Shown: positions 16,933 to 26,076, counted from the first letter of the stretch. The stretch is 37,704 nt of DNA from an uncultured Clostridia bacterium (GCA_945915235.1 CAMEEX010000010.1:1-37704), one strand, 5' to 3'. The notes: generated from the sequence alone by a model not told the origin. Numbers and translations are program-made.

Positions 16933-17841
16933 TTACTTCACACAGCCTATAAGTTCTTTAATGTCATATATTTTATTCTTTTCCATGTACGCTCTTATAC
17001 CGTCAATAACCTCTATCGTGGTATACGGGTTGTGGAAATTAGCTGTTCCTATTGACACCGCCGACGCTCCCGCCATTATAAACTCAAGTGCATCCTCGGC
17101 GTTCATAATTCCGCCCATTCCGATAACAGGTATCTTCACGGCATTGGCTGCCTGGTAGACCATTCTCACGGCGACAGGCTTAATCGCAGGTCCCGAGAGA
17201 CCTCCCGTCTTGTTGGCTACAGCGAAGGTTCTTCTGTTTACATCAATCTTCATTCCCGTGAGTGTGTTGATAAGCGATATCGCATCCGCACCGCCCGCCT
17301 GTGCAGCCTTAGCCATAACCGTGATGTCAGTCACGTTAGGACTAAGCTTCATTATAATAGGCTGCTTTGCATGCTTTTTGAGAACCGATGTGATATGCTC
17401 CACACTGTCAGGGTTCTGTCCGAAGGCAATTCCGCCCTCCTTGACATTAGGGCAGGAAATATTGATCTCGAGCATATCGACAGGCTCGTCTGCCAGCCTC
17501 TCTACAACCTCGACATAATCTTCCTCCGTCCTTCCGCATACATTTACGATTATCTTCGTGTCATACTTTTTAAGAAAAGGTATATCCCTCTCACAGAACA
17601 CGTCAATTCCCGGGTTCTGAAGCCCGATTGCATTTATCATTCCGCCATAAGTCTCCGCAATTCTCGGTGTAGGATTTCCCGGCCATGGAACGTTAGCGAC
17701 ACCCTTTGTGACAACGGCACCAAGCCTGTTCAGATCAACAAATTCACCGTACTCCGCACCCGAACCGAAGGTTCCCGAGGCTGTCATAACGGGATTTTCA
17801 AGCTCAACGCCCGCAATATTTACCGATGTACATATATCCAT
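16933..17841 (-). CDS. pyrD: Dihydroorotate dehydrogenase 1B, catalytic subunit PyrD
   Basis: Type 1B DHOD oxidises dihydroorotate to orotate and passes electrons to PyrK and NAD. The 302 residues show NPVMTASGTFG near residue 16, the catalytic Cys (C130) in INISCPNVKEGG, and the FMN-phosphate region GMGGI/AGASAVSIGTA near the C-terminus. The ATG at 17841 overlaps the pyrK stop (TGATG); a GTG one codon upstream is an alternative with slightly tighter spacing to GGAGG. The adjacent pyrK confirms type 1B. Confidence 0.97.
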   Translation of the reverse strand: MDICTSVNIAGVELENPVMTASGTFGSGAEYGEFVDLNRLGAVVTKGVANVPWPGNPTPRIAETYGGMINAIGLQNPGIDVFCERDIPFLKKYDTKIIVNVCGRTEEDYVEVVERLADEPVDMLEINISCPNVKEGGIAFGQNPDSVEHITSVLKKHAKQPIIMKLSPNVTDITVMAKAAQAGGADAISLINTLTGMKIDVNRRTFAVANKTGGLSGPAIKPVAVRMVYQAANAVKIPVIGMGGIMNAEDALEFIMAGASAVSIGTANFHNPYTTIEVIDGIRAYMEKNKIYDIKELIGCVK

Positions 17842-18617
17842 CACAGCTCTACCTCCTTTGAATCGAAAACCGGTCCGTCCTTACATATTCTGGCATTGTG
17901 GACATGTGAGTGCTCATCAACATTCTTCGTCTTACATACACAGGCAAGGCATGCTCCTATTCCACACGCCATCTTTTCCTCAAGGGAAATCTGTGCCTCA
18001 ATATCCTTCCCCTCAGCATAGGCCTTCAGTCCCCTGAGCATCGGTGTAGGCCCGCAGGCATAGAAAACCCCAGCCTCCACATTTTCCTGCTTTATAGCGT
18101 CGATGACATTGCCGTGTATGCCAAGGCTTCCGTCGTCCGTGGCGATGACAACCTTTGCGTACTTTTTAATGTCGTCGACGAGGAAGGTTCTGCTGTCGCG
18201 GTATCCGAGCACCGCTGTAATCTCAAGTTCAGGATATGCCGCATGTATTCCCTTTGCCAGCTCTAACATTGGCGGAATACCTATTCCTCCTGCAACAAGC
18301 ACCGGCTTCTTATCCCTGATTGTAAATCCATTTCCGAGAGGGCCTATGATTTTCACGGTGTCCCCCTGTGAGTAGTGCGAAAACTCTCCCGTTCCGAAGC
18401 CCACCACACGGTAGACCAGCCTTAATGTACTGCCGTTTACCTCACATATGCTTATCGGTCTTGGCAGAAGCTTCGAGCCGTCATGCGTGTACAGTGAAAT
18501 AAACTGTCCCGGGCGCGCCTCCCCTGCTATCTTATCGGTCTCAAGGATAAGGCTGTATATGCCCTCCTGAAGCATCTCCTGACGAACCACCTTCGCCTGT
18601 TCTGTGTACTTAGACAT
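17841..18617 (-). CDS. pyrK: Dihydroorotate dehydrogenase electron-transfer subunit PyrK
   Basis: PyrK carries FAD and a 2Fe-2S cluster and links PyrD to NAD. From the ATG at 18617 (GGAGG six bases upstream) it is 258 residues. The FAD motif LPRPISI (about 51-57), the NAD-binding GGIGIPPM (about 110-117), and the cluster ligands C218, C223, C226 and C245 are all present. An upstream in-frame start at 18653 adds 12 unlikely residues and lacks a ribosome site. Confidence 0.96.
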   Translation of the reverse strand: MSKYTEQAKVVRQEMLQEGIYSLILETDKIAGEARPGQFISLYTHDGSKLLPRPISICEVNGSTLRLVYRVVGFGTGEFSHYSQGDTVKIIGPLGNGFTIRDKKPVLVAGGIGIPPMLELAKGIHAAYPELEITAVLGYRDSRTFLVDDIKKYAKVVIATDDGSLGIHGNVIDAIKQENVEAGVFYACGPTPMLRGLKAYAEGKDIEAQISLEEKMACGIGACLACVCKTKNVDEHSHVHNARICKDGPVFDSKEVEL

Positions 18618-18656
18618 ACTGATCCTCCATGCCACCGCCCTGCAATGGCTCAATAA

Positions 18657-19583
18657 TTATTTTGCTGCAAGTGCACCGTTTATGTCGGCAGCCATGTCAA
18701 GCACTGCCGCTCTTGACGCATCGCCGAAGTTCTCAGCACCGTAGGAAGCATATTTCTCGTTCTTATAAGCCGCGATAATGCCTCTTGAGCTGTTTACGAT
18801 GGCTCCGAGACCATCCTCATTGAAGAAATCCACGAGATCAGCGCCCTTGCCGCCCTGCGCCCCGTAGCCCGGAACGAGGATAAAGCTCTTTGGCATAATC
18901 TTCCTGAGTGCTCTTCCCATCTCAGGATATGTTGCGCCCACAACAGCACCGACATAGCTGTAGCCGTCACCCATGCAGTCTGCGCCCCACTCGGCAACCT
19001 TCTCGCCGACCCACTCGTAGAGTGGTCTGCCGTCAATAATTCTGTCCTGAAACTCACCGCTTGAAGGATTTGAAGTCTTTACAAGGATAAATATTCCCTT
19101 CTTCTCCTCCTTGCAGACATCTATGAAAGGCTTAATTCCGTCAGAGCCAAGATACGGATTGACGGTCGCGAAATCCTCATCAAACGCGCTGTAGGTCTTA
19201 GAGCCGACCTTCACCTTTCCAAGGTGTGCAACCGCATAGGCAGCCGATGTAGAGCCGATATCTCCGCGCTTTACATCGCCTATAACCACAAGGTTCTTCT
19301 CCTTTGCATATTTTACCGTGCGCGAAAATGCCTCGAGTCCCGGTATGCCGAACTGCTCATACATCGCAATCTGCGGCTTGACGGCAGGAATAATATCATA
19401 GGTCTTATCGATAATCTCCTTGTTAAACTGCCATATAGCCTCCGCAGCGCCCTCTAAGGTCTCGCCAAACTCTGAGAACGCCTTCTTCTGAACCTGCTCA
19501 GGTATGTAGCTTAACATCGGGTCAAGTCCCACAACGATAGGTGCATTTGTCTTTCTGATGTTGTCAATAAGCTTGTTTATCAT
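18657..19583 (-). CDS. pyrF: Orotidine 5'-phosphate decarboxylase PyrF (long form)
   Basis: PyrF decarboxylates OMP to UMP. The 308-residue protein belongs to the longer OMP-decarboxylase subfamily. The catalytic Lys-Asp stretch is VVIGDVKRGDIGST (about 96-109), the N-terminus contains IVVGLDPML, and the phosphate loop region VPGYGAQGG lies near residue 242. It is the first biosynthetic gene of the operon, 13 bp after the Nudix-like gene. Confidence 0.97.
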   Translation of the reverse strand: MINKLIDNIRKTNAPIVVGLDPMLSYIPEQVQKKAFSEFGETLEGAAEAIWQFNKEIIDKTYDIIPAVKPQIAMYEQFGIPGLEAFSRTVKYAKEKNLVVIGDVKRGDIGSTSAAYAVAHLGKVKVGSKTYSAFDEDFATVNPYLGSDGIKPFIDVCKEEKKGIFILVKTSNPSSGEFQDRIIDGRPLYEWVGEKVAEWGADCMGDGYSYVGAVVGATYPEMGRALRKIMPKSFILVPGYGAQGGKGADLVDFFNEDGLGAIVNSSRGIIAAYKNEKYASYGAENFGDASRAAVLDMAADINGALAAK

Positions 19584-19596
19584 AAAATCCTCCTAA

Positions 19597-19995
19597 TTAA
19601 ATAATGCCTGTATTTTTAAGGTCATTTAACACGCCCTTGTTCTCTATATAATCCGGGAGTTCCTTCGCACTCACCCACTTAAAGTCGCTGACCGCCTCGG
19701 AAAGAATTACCATATCCGATTCAACATGGCACAGATAAGCTATGCCTATAATCTGAGTATCTCCAAGTGCATATGACCAGGTGTATGGTATGCCATCAAT
19801 CTCGGCATCGAGCCCGGTCGCATCACTTACCATCTGTCTTACAAATGCATCCGGTGCTATCCCATACTCTAAATCCCCGTCAACAAACTCCCACTGGTAA
19901 GGCTCTGTTATTCTGTCATCATACCACTTTTGAAGAATAAGGAATTTATCATCCTTCTTCACAATTCCCTTGATCTTAATCCCAAACTTGTTCAT
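19597..19995 (-). CDS. Nudix-fold protein with a degenerate Nudix box
   Basis: 132 residues with the Nudix layout: IKIKGIVKKDDKFLILQKW, then WEFVDGDLEYG, then VRQMVSDATGL. Compared with the consensus GX5EX7REUXEEXGU, the acidic metal ligands are replaced (GI for GE, and RQMVSD for REUXEE). It is therefore unlikely to hydrolyse nucleoside diphosphate compounds and may be a ligand sensor or structural protein. Its start overlaps the stop of the upstream zinc protein by 4 bases (ATGA), so the two are coupled. It lies immediately before pyrF, and a regulatory role in pyrimidine synthesis is only a guess. Confidence 0.75.
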   Translation of the reverse strand: MNKFGIKIKGIVKKDDKFLILQKWYDDRITEPYQWEFVDGDLEYGIAPDAFVRQMVSDATGLDAEIDGIPYTWSYALGDTQIIGIAYLCHVESDMVILSEAVSDFKWVSAKELPDYIENKGVLNDLKNTGII

Positions 19996-20456
19996 CGTCT
20001 TTCATCCTTTCTTAAAAACGCCTCCGTGTGCATCTTTCCCTGCATTGCACGCTTTGGTTTTTCACCTATATCAGCACTTGTAAGAACCGCAGACAAATTT
20101 TTTGTAAGATAAGCCGCACATGCCGGACAGAACCTTCCATATCTGATTGGCTCGCCGCATCTTTCACATGGAATATACTCACCCGAACCGTCAGGTATTT
20201 CCATTCTTCCCTGTCTTAAAAACTTATTTATCTTGTTGATTGAAACTCCGGTTGCCTCAGCTATCACTATTCCCGGACTCGGACCGTGTTCATCAACATA
20301 TGCCCTTACTTTACCAAAATCGTCATAAACCTCATTTCCACAGTTCTCACAAACGTATCTTCCTGCACCTTGAAATACATACTTTCCTCCGCATTTCGGG
20401 CACTGTCTCGGCGTGTCATCGAATACAACATTTTTTCTTTTATCAATCACTGCCAT
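19992..20456 (-). CDS. YvyF-like zinc-ribbon / HTH protein (flagellar-operon type)
   Basis: 154 residues: an N-terminal zinc ribbon (CPKC and CENC, about 19-40), a MerR-like HTH segment (DFGKVRAYVDEHG to INKFLRQGRMEI, about 46-85), and a second zinc ribbon (CERC and CPAC, about 97-113). The layout matches the YvyF/TIGR03826 family, which in Bacillus lies next to flgM. No flagellar genes are near; here the gene leads the pyr-pur operon behind the promoter at 20596-20624. It could be a regulator, but that is inferred from the HTH alone. Confidence 0.7.
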   Translation of the reverse strand: MAVIDKRKNVVFDDTPRQCPKCGGKYVFQGAGRYVCENCGNEVYDDFGKVRAYVDEHGPSPGIVIAEATGVSINKINKFLRQGRMEIPDGSGEYIPCERCGEPIRYGRFCPACAAYLTKNLSAVLTSADIGEKPKRAMQGKMHTEAFLRKDERR

Positions 20457-20595
20457 ACCTCCTCTATTTCACGCTTCCGTTTTTATTGACGGTATACAAT
20501 ATATTCTGTAACCCTGACATAACTTCCCCATTTCGGTGGCTCAAAATTATAAGAAAAAATGGCCGTCTGCAAATATATTATCCGCATTCGACCAT

Positions 20596-20624
20596 ATTTT
20601 AACATAAATTTACAATATATGAAA
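20596..20624 (-). promoter_or_regulatory. Candidate promoter of the pyr-pur operon
   Basis: Minus strand: -35 TTTCAT (20619-20624), 17-bp spacer, -10 TAAAAT (20596-20601), just after the ABC permease stop. A leader of about 130 nt follows before the first gene. It contains a CCATTT/AAATGG inverted repeat (about 20528-20565), but no PyrR-type anti-antiterminator or purine riboswitch was recognised. Confidence 0.5.
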
Positions 20625-20631
20625 GAGTATT

Positions 20632-22824
20632 TTATTTTTCTATTTCAACAGTCTCTTCTTTTGAAATATTCTTTATAAGCTCCGCCACACCCGCGTCAAC
20701 CATATACCAGCCGTATTCGGTGTCACTCTGAGTGATTGTACTTAGATAAGATACACTGTACTCCGTACCGTCATAGTTCACGCTTGGAACCTGTCTGTCC
20801 TCTGAATAGCTCACATACAAAAGCATTGCTCCCGGCTTAATGTCCGCGGTGCTCACCGTTCTGACATTTAGCATTCCGCCAAGCTCCGATATATACTCAG
20901 CGCATACATCGGAGGCCAGAGTCGTATAGGACTCATCGTCGTAGGAATATACATGTGCGATGTCCTTTTGGAAATTTCCGTCCGGCAGTACCGTATACAG
21001 GTAAAAATCAATCCACCCGCTCAGATATGTGCCGTCATCCTCACTTTCCGCGTGCTCCTTCATATCTCCTAGCAGGTTCAAAAAGCGTTCACACTCATTA
21101 CCACCGTACTGCCTATTAAGCGCATTTATATACGCCGTGAGTGTAAATGGCATATCAAGCCCGACGTAAGCCGTCGAGAACCTTGCTCCGTTTTTGCTCA
21201 GCAGACCTATCTCAAAGAGGCTGTCACTGCTGCTTCTGTCATCTATGACCTCGAACAGTTTCGACACTCCCTTGGTCTTAAGCTCGGCGACAAAGGTATC
21301 GAACACATCCCTGCCAGCCTCAGTGTCAAAATCAAGATTACCTACATACGACCTGATATCAAGCCCCGCAAACACGCTCCTGCCGAAATTGTCCGCAAAG
21401 CTGCGCTCATTCGTGAGCGCCCTCTGAAGCTGTGTGTATCTCGTGTCGCTCACAATCACCTTCCTCGTTATGCTCCTGCCATCGACATAGTGATATTCAA
21501 TCACCATGTTTCTCGAATAGAATTGTGCATAAAACCCCTTGGCGCCGGACCTGTTATAAAGCCACAGGCTTATCGTATCTTTAAGGCAGTCACCTGTAAC
21601 GCTCCTTGCCGCCTCGGAGTACAGCTTCACATCGTCCGTATCATTCCAGAATATATTGTCCTCCGGTCCATGAACCACAACATACGCAAGCTCATCGGCG
21701 TCAGGTGTCTGTGATATGTGATAATCGTATGTAAATCTCAGTGAAAAATATATCACAAGATTGACGGCAAACACCACAAAGAGCCCCGGGATTGTTCTGT
21801 AAATCTTCCTTACACGTCTTGTTGTGATAATTTCATATAGAAAATACGCCACTGTCGCCGCAACATATGACATTATCACAATGAAAAACTCTGTTTCGCT
21901 CAGACTTTCGCCCGATGTATGTGCATTGAACAGCCCTGAAACCGCCACAAGCGTTATAACCAGTGCCGGCAACATTCTCAAAATCGACTGAAGCCCCCTG
22001 TTTATAGATGCCTGCGTCGCATTCTCACTCTTTCTTCTGACAAAGCAGAACGCTCCTATTCCGGTGTATATCAAGCCAAGCACGGCGGAGTAGATTGACG
22101 GCACGATCGACCCGAACATTTCAAAGCCGCTCGTTCCGTAATATCCAAGCACTTCTGCAATAAGAATAAACGGGATATTGTTCTCATTTCCCATAAATCC
22201 GCCGCCGGTGAGCACAACAAACGGTGTCGCCGCGCTGAACAGCTTATTGCACACAAGCACTATTCCTCTCGGGACAAGCAGTATCAATACCGCCGTGAAC
22301 ACATTTGTCAGGTACGTTCCCGTAAGAGTCATCGCAAGCACCGTAATTCCCGTGGTGAGAACACAACCCGCAACGGCACTCACAATCGTAAAAATTGTCG
22401 TCTTAAAATCAACCTGCAGGCTGCGTGTAGCAACAGTAATCACTACTGTCACAAGGCTTCCCGAAGCTATGATTATGACGCACCATAGGATAACCGCTGT
22501 CAGGAAGCTTATGTAAATGCAAAGCCTCGAATAGGACAGCGAATGATAAAAGTCGCTCGCCTTTCTCCTGTTCATAAATCCGAACAGCAGCATAACCATG
22601 AGCGGCGCAAATATGTACATTACAAGCAGAATGTACCAATTAAGGTCCATGAAATTGTAGGAAAATATAACTTCACCGCTCTCCCTCGCCTCGAAAAGCT
22701 TCACGATGGTGGAGAAAAATGCAATTCCCGAAAGCAGAAGTGTTCCTATTATTCCCGGCAGCTTTATCTGCCTCATCGCCTCATGCATCAGTCTCCTGCT
22801 GTAGATTTTACTGCGTCCCTTCAT
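20632..22824 (-). CDS. ABC transporter permease with large C-terminal domain
   Basis: 730 residues from the ATG at 22824 (GGAGGT eight bases upstream); a longer in-frame start at 22902 lies inside the ATPase gene and is rejected. The N-terminal half has about eight hydrophobic segments, and a further one (LFVVFAVNLVIYFSLRF) precedes an extracytoplasmic or soluble C-terminal region of about 350 residues. This is the layout of YtrC/YtrD-type ABC-2 permeases found beside GntR/YtrA regulators. It starts 1 bp after the ATPase stop. The substrate is unknown; relatives respond to cell-wall-active compounds. Confidence 0.85.
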   Translation of the reverse strand: MKGRSKIYSRRLMHEAMRQIKLPGIIGTLLLSGIAFFSTIVKLFEARESGEVIFSYNFMDLNWYILLVMYIFAPLMVMLLFGFMNRRKASDFYHSLSYSRLCIYISFLTAVILWCVIIIASGSLVTVVITVATRSLQVDFKTTIFTIVSAVAGCVLTTGITVLAMTLTGTYLTNVFTAVLILLVPRGIVLVCNKLFSAATPFVVLTGGGFMGNENNIPFILIAEVLGYYGTSGFEMFGSIVPSIYSAVLGLIYTGIGAFCFVRRKSENATQASINRGLQSILRMLPALVITLVAVSGLFNAHTSGESLSETEFFIVIMSYVAATVAYFLYEIITTRRVRKIYRTIPGLFVVFAVNLVIYFSLRFTYDYHISQTPDADELAYVVVHGPEDNIFWNDTDDVKLYSEAARSVTGDCLKDTISLWLYNRSGAKGFYAQFYSRNMVIEYHYVDGRSITRKVIVSDTRYTQLQRALTNERSFADNFGRSVFAGLDIRSYVGNLDFDTEAGRDVFDTFVAELKTKGVSKLFEVIDDRSSSDSLFEIGLLSKNGARFSTAYVGLDMPFTLTAYINALNRQYGGNECERFLNLLGDMKEHAESEDDGTYLSGWIDFYLYTVLPDGNFQKDIAHVYSYDDESYTTLASDVCAEYISELGGMLNVRTVSTADIKPGAMLLYVSYSEDRQVPSVNYDGTEYSVSYLSTITQSDTEYGWYMVDAGVAELIKNISKEETVEIEK

Positions 22825-22825
22825 C

Positions 22826-23737
22826 TCACTCCACCTCCCTGTCAAACATCGCCGAGAAGTCGTAGCCAAGCGCCTCAACCTCATAGGTAAATACTTCCTC
22901 AAGTGTGAGCGGAAGAATATCGAGTATCACCGGGTGAAGCGCATTAAAGCGATCTATGATCTCACCTCTGTCGCCCCTTACAATTATGTTGGAAACTGAC
23001 CCCCTCTTGACAAAATGCAGGATATCTATGCCCGCAAACCTTGTTCTGTCGTAATCGTCAAGAAACGCCGTCTGTACCTTGAACATATTGGTCTTAAGGT
23101 CGATTATTTCACTTTCAAGCACGAGCCCGCCCTTATGTAAGAGTGCGAGCTGGTCACAGGTATCCTCAAGCTCCCTGAGCGAGTGCGAGGTGATGACCGC
23201 CACCGCGCGTCTCTGTTCAACCTCCTGACAAATTATGGCTTTTATAAGATTTCTCATGACCGGGTCAAGCCCGTCGAAGGTCTCATCAAAAAACATATAT
23301 TTCGGATTGCACGCGAGGGCAAGTATGATTGCCGCCTGTCTTTTCATGCCCTTCGAGAACGCTGCAATGTTCTTCTTCCTGTCCAGCCCCAAATCCTCTG
23401 CAAACCTCGTGAATTTATCCATATCAAAGCCCGGATATGCGGCACGGTACAGCTTCGCCATTCTGTTTAAGTTAGACCCCGGAAGGAAATACAGCTCATC
23501 GGGAACATATACTATATCGCGCTTCACCGCTTGATTTTCATATACAGGCTGTCCGTCGTAGGTCAGCTCTCCCTTATCCTGTCTGTAGACACCCGTCATT
23601 ATTCTAAGGAGCGTAGATTTTCCCGCACCGTTCGTTCCGACAAGTCCATATATACATCCGTCAGGGATCACACAGCTAATATCATTAAGTGCACAAAAGT
23701 CATCGAAGTTCTTGCACACATTCTTCGCCTCAATCAT
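22826..23737 (-). CDS. ABC transporter ATP-binding protein (YtrB-like)
   Basis: 303 residues. Walker A GTNGAGKST (about 34-42), signature FSKGMKRQ in place of LSGGQ (about 128-135), Walker B YMFFDETFDGLDP (about 147-159), and a switch His in ITSHSLRE. A C-terminal extension of about 90 residues follows the ATPase core. Its start overlaps the gntR stop by 4 bases and its stop nearly touches the permease start. Together these make a regulator/ATPase/permease operon. Confidence 0.93.
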   Translation of the reverse strand: MIEAKNVCKNFDDFCALNDISCVIPDGCIYGLVGTNGAGKSTLLRIMTGVYRQDKGELTYDGQPVYENQAVKRDIVYVPDELYFLPGSNLNRMAKLYRAAYPGFDMDKFTRFAEDLGLDRKKNIAAFSKGMKRQAAIILALACNPKYMFFDETFDGLDPVMRNLIKAIICQEVEQRRAVAVITSHSLRELEDTCDQLALLHKGGLVLESEIIDLKTNMFKVQTAFLDDYDRTRFAGIDILHFVKRGSVSNIIVRGDRGEIIDRFNALHPVILDILPLTLEEVFTYEVEALGYDFSAMFDREVE

Positions 23738-24114
23738 GCCTTATCCCCCATTTCATCATAAATCTCATCTATATATTCATGTAACTCCGCTCTCGATATT
23801 CCGGCAAGCGCAAAATCCTTAATCTGATCCTTTATATCACTGAAAGCTGAGCGTCTTGACACCTCAAGCGCCTTCATCGCCTTGTCGGACACAAAATTTC
23901 CCCTGCCGTTTACGGAAAAAATTATACCTCTTCTGTCGAGCTCGGTAAATGCCTTCTGTATGGTATTCGGGTTAATTGACAATTCGGCAGAAAGCTGTCT
24001 GACACTTGGCAGCTTATCCCCTTCCTTTAAAACACCGAGCAATATGAACTTTTCGGTCTGGCGTATAAGCTGTTCATAGACAGGAATACGCGACATAATA
24101 TCAATCTGAAACAT
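23734..24114 (-). CDS. GntR-family (YtrA-type) regulator of the ABC transporter operon
   Basis: 126 residues from the ATG at 24114 (GGAGG seven bases upstream). It has a winged-helix domain (PSVRQLSAELSINPNTIQKA, about 34-53) and a short C-terminal helical part with no ligand-binding domain. It is a paralogue in design of the gntR in front of mcsA. It is first in the operon and probably represses it until an inducing stress occurs. Confidence 0.92.
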   Translation of the reverse strand: MFQIDIMSRIPVYEQLIRQTEKFILLGVLKEGDKLPSVRQLSAELSINPNTIQKAFTELDRRGIIFSVNGRGNFVSDKAMKALEVSRRSAFSDIKDQIKDFALAGISRAELHEYIDEIYDEMGDKA

Positions 24115-24157
24115 GCAAATCCTCCATGTCACTCCTTAGCAGCGGCACAAATAGTAG

Positions 24158-24177
24158 GGAATTTGAACGAAATTTCC
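24158..24177. promoter_or_regulatory. Possible operator for the YtrA-type regulator
   Basis: Imperfect palindrome GGAATTT-6 bp-AATTTCC about 45 bp upstream of the gntR start codon, close to a TACTAT sequence that could be its -10. Size and arm spacing fit a GntR operator, but no well-formed -35 was found. Confidence 0.35.
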
Positions 24178-24181
24178 TAAT

Positions 24182-24215
24182 TATAAAAAACGCAACCGTG
24201 ACCTGCACGGTTGCG
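24182..24215 (-). terminator. Intrinsic terminator after sulP
   Basis: Minus-strand hairpin CGCAACCGTG/CACGGTTGCG (24191-24215, arms overlapping a short loop) followed by TTTTTTATAA. It stands about 65 bp after the sulP stop and insulates the ABC operon. Confidence 0.85.
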
Positions 24216-24280
24216 TACTACGCATAATGGTACGCTTCATACAAATTATATATCGTATACAAAGCGTCTGTCAAGCATAT

Positions 24281-25930
24281 TTATCTTTTAACAAGCTCCT
24301 CGCTCTCTAAAAGCGCGTCGTCAATATTCGCGCAGAAGGAATCCTCACCGAGCTCCTCGTAGATGCCCGATTTTTTGAATATCTTCATAGGCTGCTCATT
24401 GACATGGGAGAAGATAACCTTCGTTCCGTTCTTCTTACATCTTGCGATAATCTTCTCGATCGCCTGTACTCCCGTGGCATCAATGGCAGGAACGCTTCTC
24501 ATTCTTATTATGAGAACCTTGGTCGACTTGTCAAAAAGCACGTTTCCGAACTTCTCCGTCGCAGCAAAGAACATAGGTCCCGTAATCTCGAATACCTGAA
24601 CGCCCTTAGGCACATTCTTGAAGTGAAGGTTGTCCGCATTGTCGGCAGTTCTCTTCTCCTCATCGAGATATACCCAGCCGTGAACATCCGTAACCTCGGA
24701 CATTCTCTTCATAAAGAGCACACATGCGAGTGCAAGTCCGACACCTATTGCAACGACAAGGTCGAAAACAACCGTAAAAATAAATGTCACGAAGAGAACT
24801 ATCGTATCACTCTTAGGCGATGTCTTTACAAGGTGTGCAAAGGTTCTCCAGCCGCTCATGTTATATGCCACCATGAAAAGAATGGCTGCGATGGCAGGCA
24901 TAGGTATAAGCTTTGCAAGCGGCATGAGTGATACAAGTATAAGTAAAAGCACAACTGCGTGAACCATACCCGCAACAGGTGTACGTCCGCCGTTCTTTAT
25001 GTTAGCTGCCGTTCTGGCAATAGCGCCGGTCGCAGGAATACCTCCAAAAAGCGCTGAAGCAATGTTGCCTGCGCCCTGTGCGACAAGCTCCATGTTGGAG
25101 TTGTGCTTGCTTCCGATCATTCCGTCCGCCACAACGCAGGAAAGGAGTGACTCGATTGCCGCAAGAATGGCTATCGTAAATGCGTCCGATGCAACCGCTG
25201 ACATCTTCTCGAAGGAAAATGCAGGGAGTGCAAACTTAGGCGGCGCTGATGATATATCATATAAATCACCGATTGTCTTGACGTCCATTTTAAGAAGTGC
25301 TACCATGGCTGCCCCCACAACCACGGCGATAAGCGAAGCCGGAATTTTCTCAAGCTTCTTAGGCCAGAATATAAGTATGGCTAAGCATACGAGTCCTACG
25401 ACCAATGCCTGCCAGTTAAATGTGCCTATGCATCTGAACACCTCCAAAAGTTTATCCATGGTCTCAATAGGTGAATTTACAAACGTAAGTCCAAGAAAAT
25501 CCTTAAGCTGTCCGATTGCGATGGTCACGGCGATACCGAGTGTAAAGCCCGTGGTAATCGTAAAAGGAATGAATTTGATAAGTGCTCCGAGCTTGAATAC
25601 GCCCATGAGTATCAATATGATACCGGCAAGTATTGTCGCCATTACAAGGCCGTCCATACCATTTCTTGCCACAATTCCCGCTACTATCGAAGCGAATGCG
25701 GCGGTAGGTCCGGCAATCTGGACGCGGCTTCCGCCCAGAAGTGAAATTACAAAGCCTGCAACTATCGCAGTGTAAAGTCCCTGCTCCGGTCCTACACCCG
25801 ATGCAAGCGCAAGGGCAATAGAAAGCGGCAGTGCGATGATTGCCACTATGATTCCGGAAATCACATCCTTGGTGAACTGTGAAAAGCTGTAGTTTTTCAT
25901 GCAGGTTATCAGCTTTGGTTTGAGATACAT
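24281..25930 (-). CDS. SulP-family inorganic anion transporter with STAS domain
   Basis: 549 residues from the ATG at 25930 (GAGGAG at 9 bases). The N-terminal part has the SLC26/SulP core: IVAIIALPLSIALALASGVGPEQGLYTAI, then many membrane spans up to about residue 410. A cytoplasmic STAS domain follows (about 440-545), including RMRSVPAIDATGVQAIE. Family members carry sulfate, bicarbonate or dicarboxylates; the substrate cannot be told here. It lies between the tRNA-Thr terminator and its own terminator, so it is a single-gene unit. Confidence 0.94.
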   Translation of the reverse strand: MYLKPKLITCMKNYSFSQFTKDVISGIIVAIIALPLSIALALASGVGPEQGLYTAIVAGFVISLLGGSRVQIAGPTAAFASIVAGIVARNGMDGLVMATILAGIILILMGVFKLGALIKFIPFTITTGFTLGIAVTIAIGQLKDFLGLTFVNSPIETMDKLLEVFRCIGTFNWQALVVGLVCLAILIFWPKKLEKIPASLIAVVVGAAMVALLKMDVKTIGDLYDISSAPPKFALPAFSFEKMSAVASDAFTIAILAAIESLLSCVVADGMIGSKHNSNMELVAQGAGNIASALFGGIPATGAIARTAANIKNGGRTPVAGMVHAVVLLLILVSLMPLAKLIPMPAIAAILFMVAYNMSGWRTFAHLVKTSPKSDTIVLFVTFIFTVVFDLVVAIGVGLALACVLFMKRMSEVTDVHGWVYLDEEKRTADNADNLHFKNVPKGVQVFEITGPMFFAATEKFGNVLFDKSTKVLIIRMRSVPAIDATGVQAIEKIIARCKKNGTKVIFSHVNEQPMKIFKKSGIYEELGEDSFCANIDDALLESEELVKR

Positions 25931-25964
25931 AATCTTTTTCTCCTCATATTTAATATACACACAG

Positions 25965-25992
25965 AAAAAGGGTATAGCACTTGGCTATACCC
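25965..25992 (-). terminator. Terminator after tRNA-Thr
   Basis: Perfect 9-bp arms GGGTATAGC/GCTATACCC with a 5-base loop, followed on the minus strand by TTTTTCTG. It is 13 bp after the tRNA 3' end. Confidence 0.85.
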
Positions 25993-26004
25993 TCTTCCGC
26001 GTAA

Positions 26005-26076
26005 GCTACTAACGGGAATCGAACCCGTGACCTCCGCCTTACCAAGGCGACGCTCTACCGACTGAGCCATAGTAGC
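26005..26076 (-). tRNA. tRNA-Thr (anticodon GGT)
   Basis: 72 nt on the minus strand. Acceptor arm GCTACTA/TAGTAGC, D-arm GCTC/GAGC, anticodon loop TTGGTAA with anticodon GGT, and T-arm ACGGG/CCCGT with loop TTCGATT. The CCA end is not encoded. It has its own promoter (26117-26145) and terminator. Confidence 0.97.

Noticed and set aside
20457..20632. PyrR attenuator or purine riboswitch upstream of the pyr-pur operon
   Set aside because: Only one weak inverted repeat is visible; the conserved binding bases of either regulator were not recognised.
24999..25775. 258-codon plus-strand ORF inside sulP
   Set aside because: Antisense shadow; the sulP frame has membrane spans and a STAS domain throughout.
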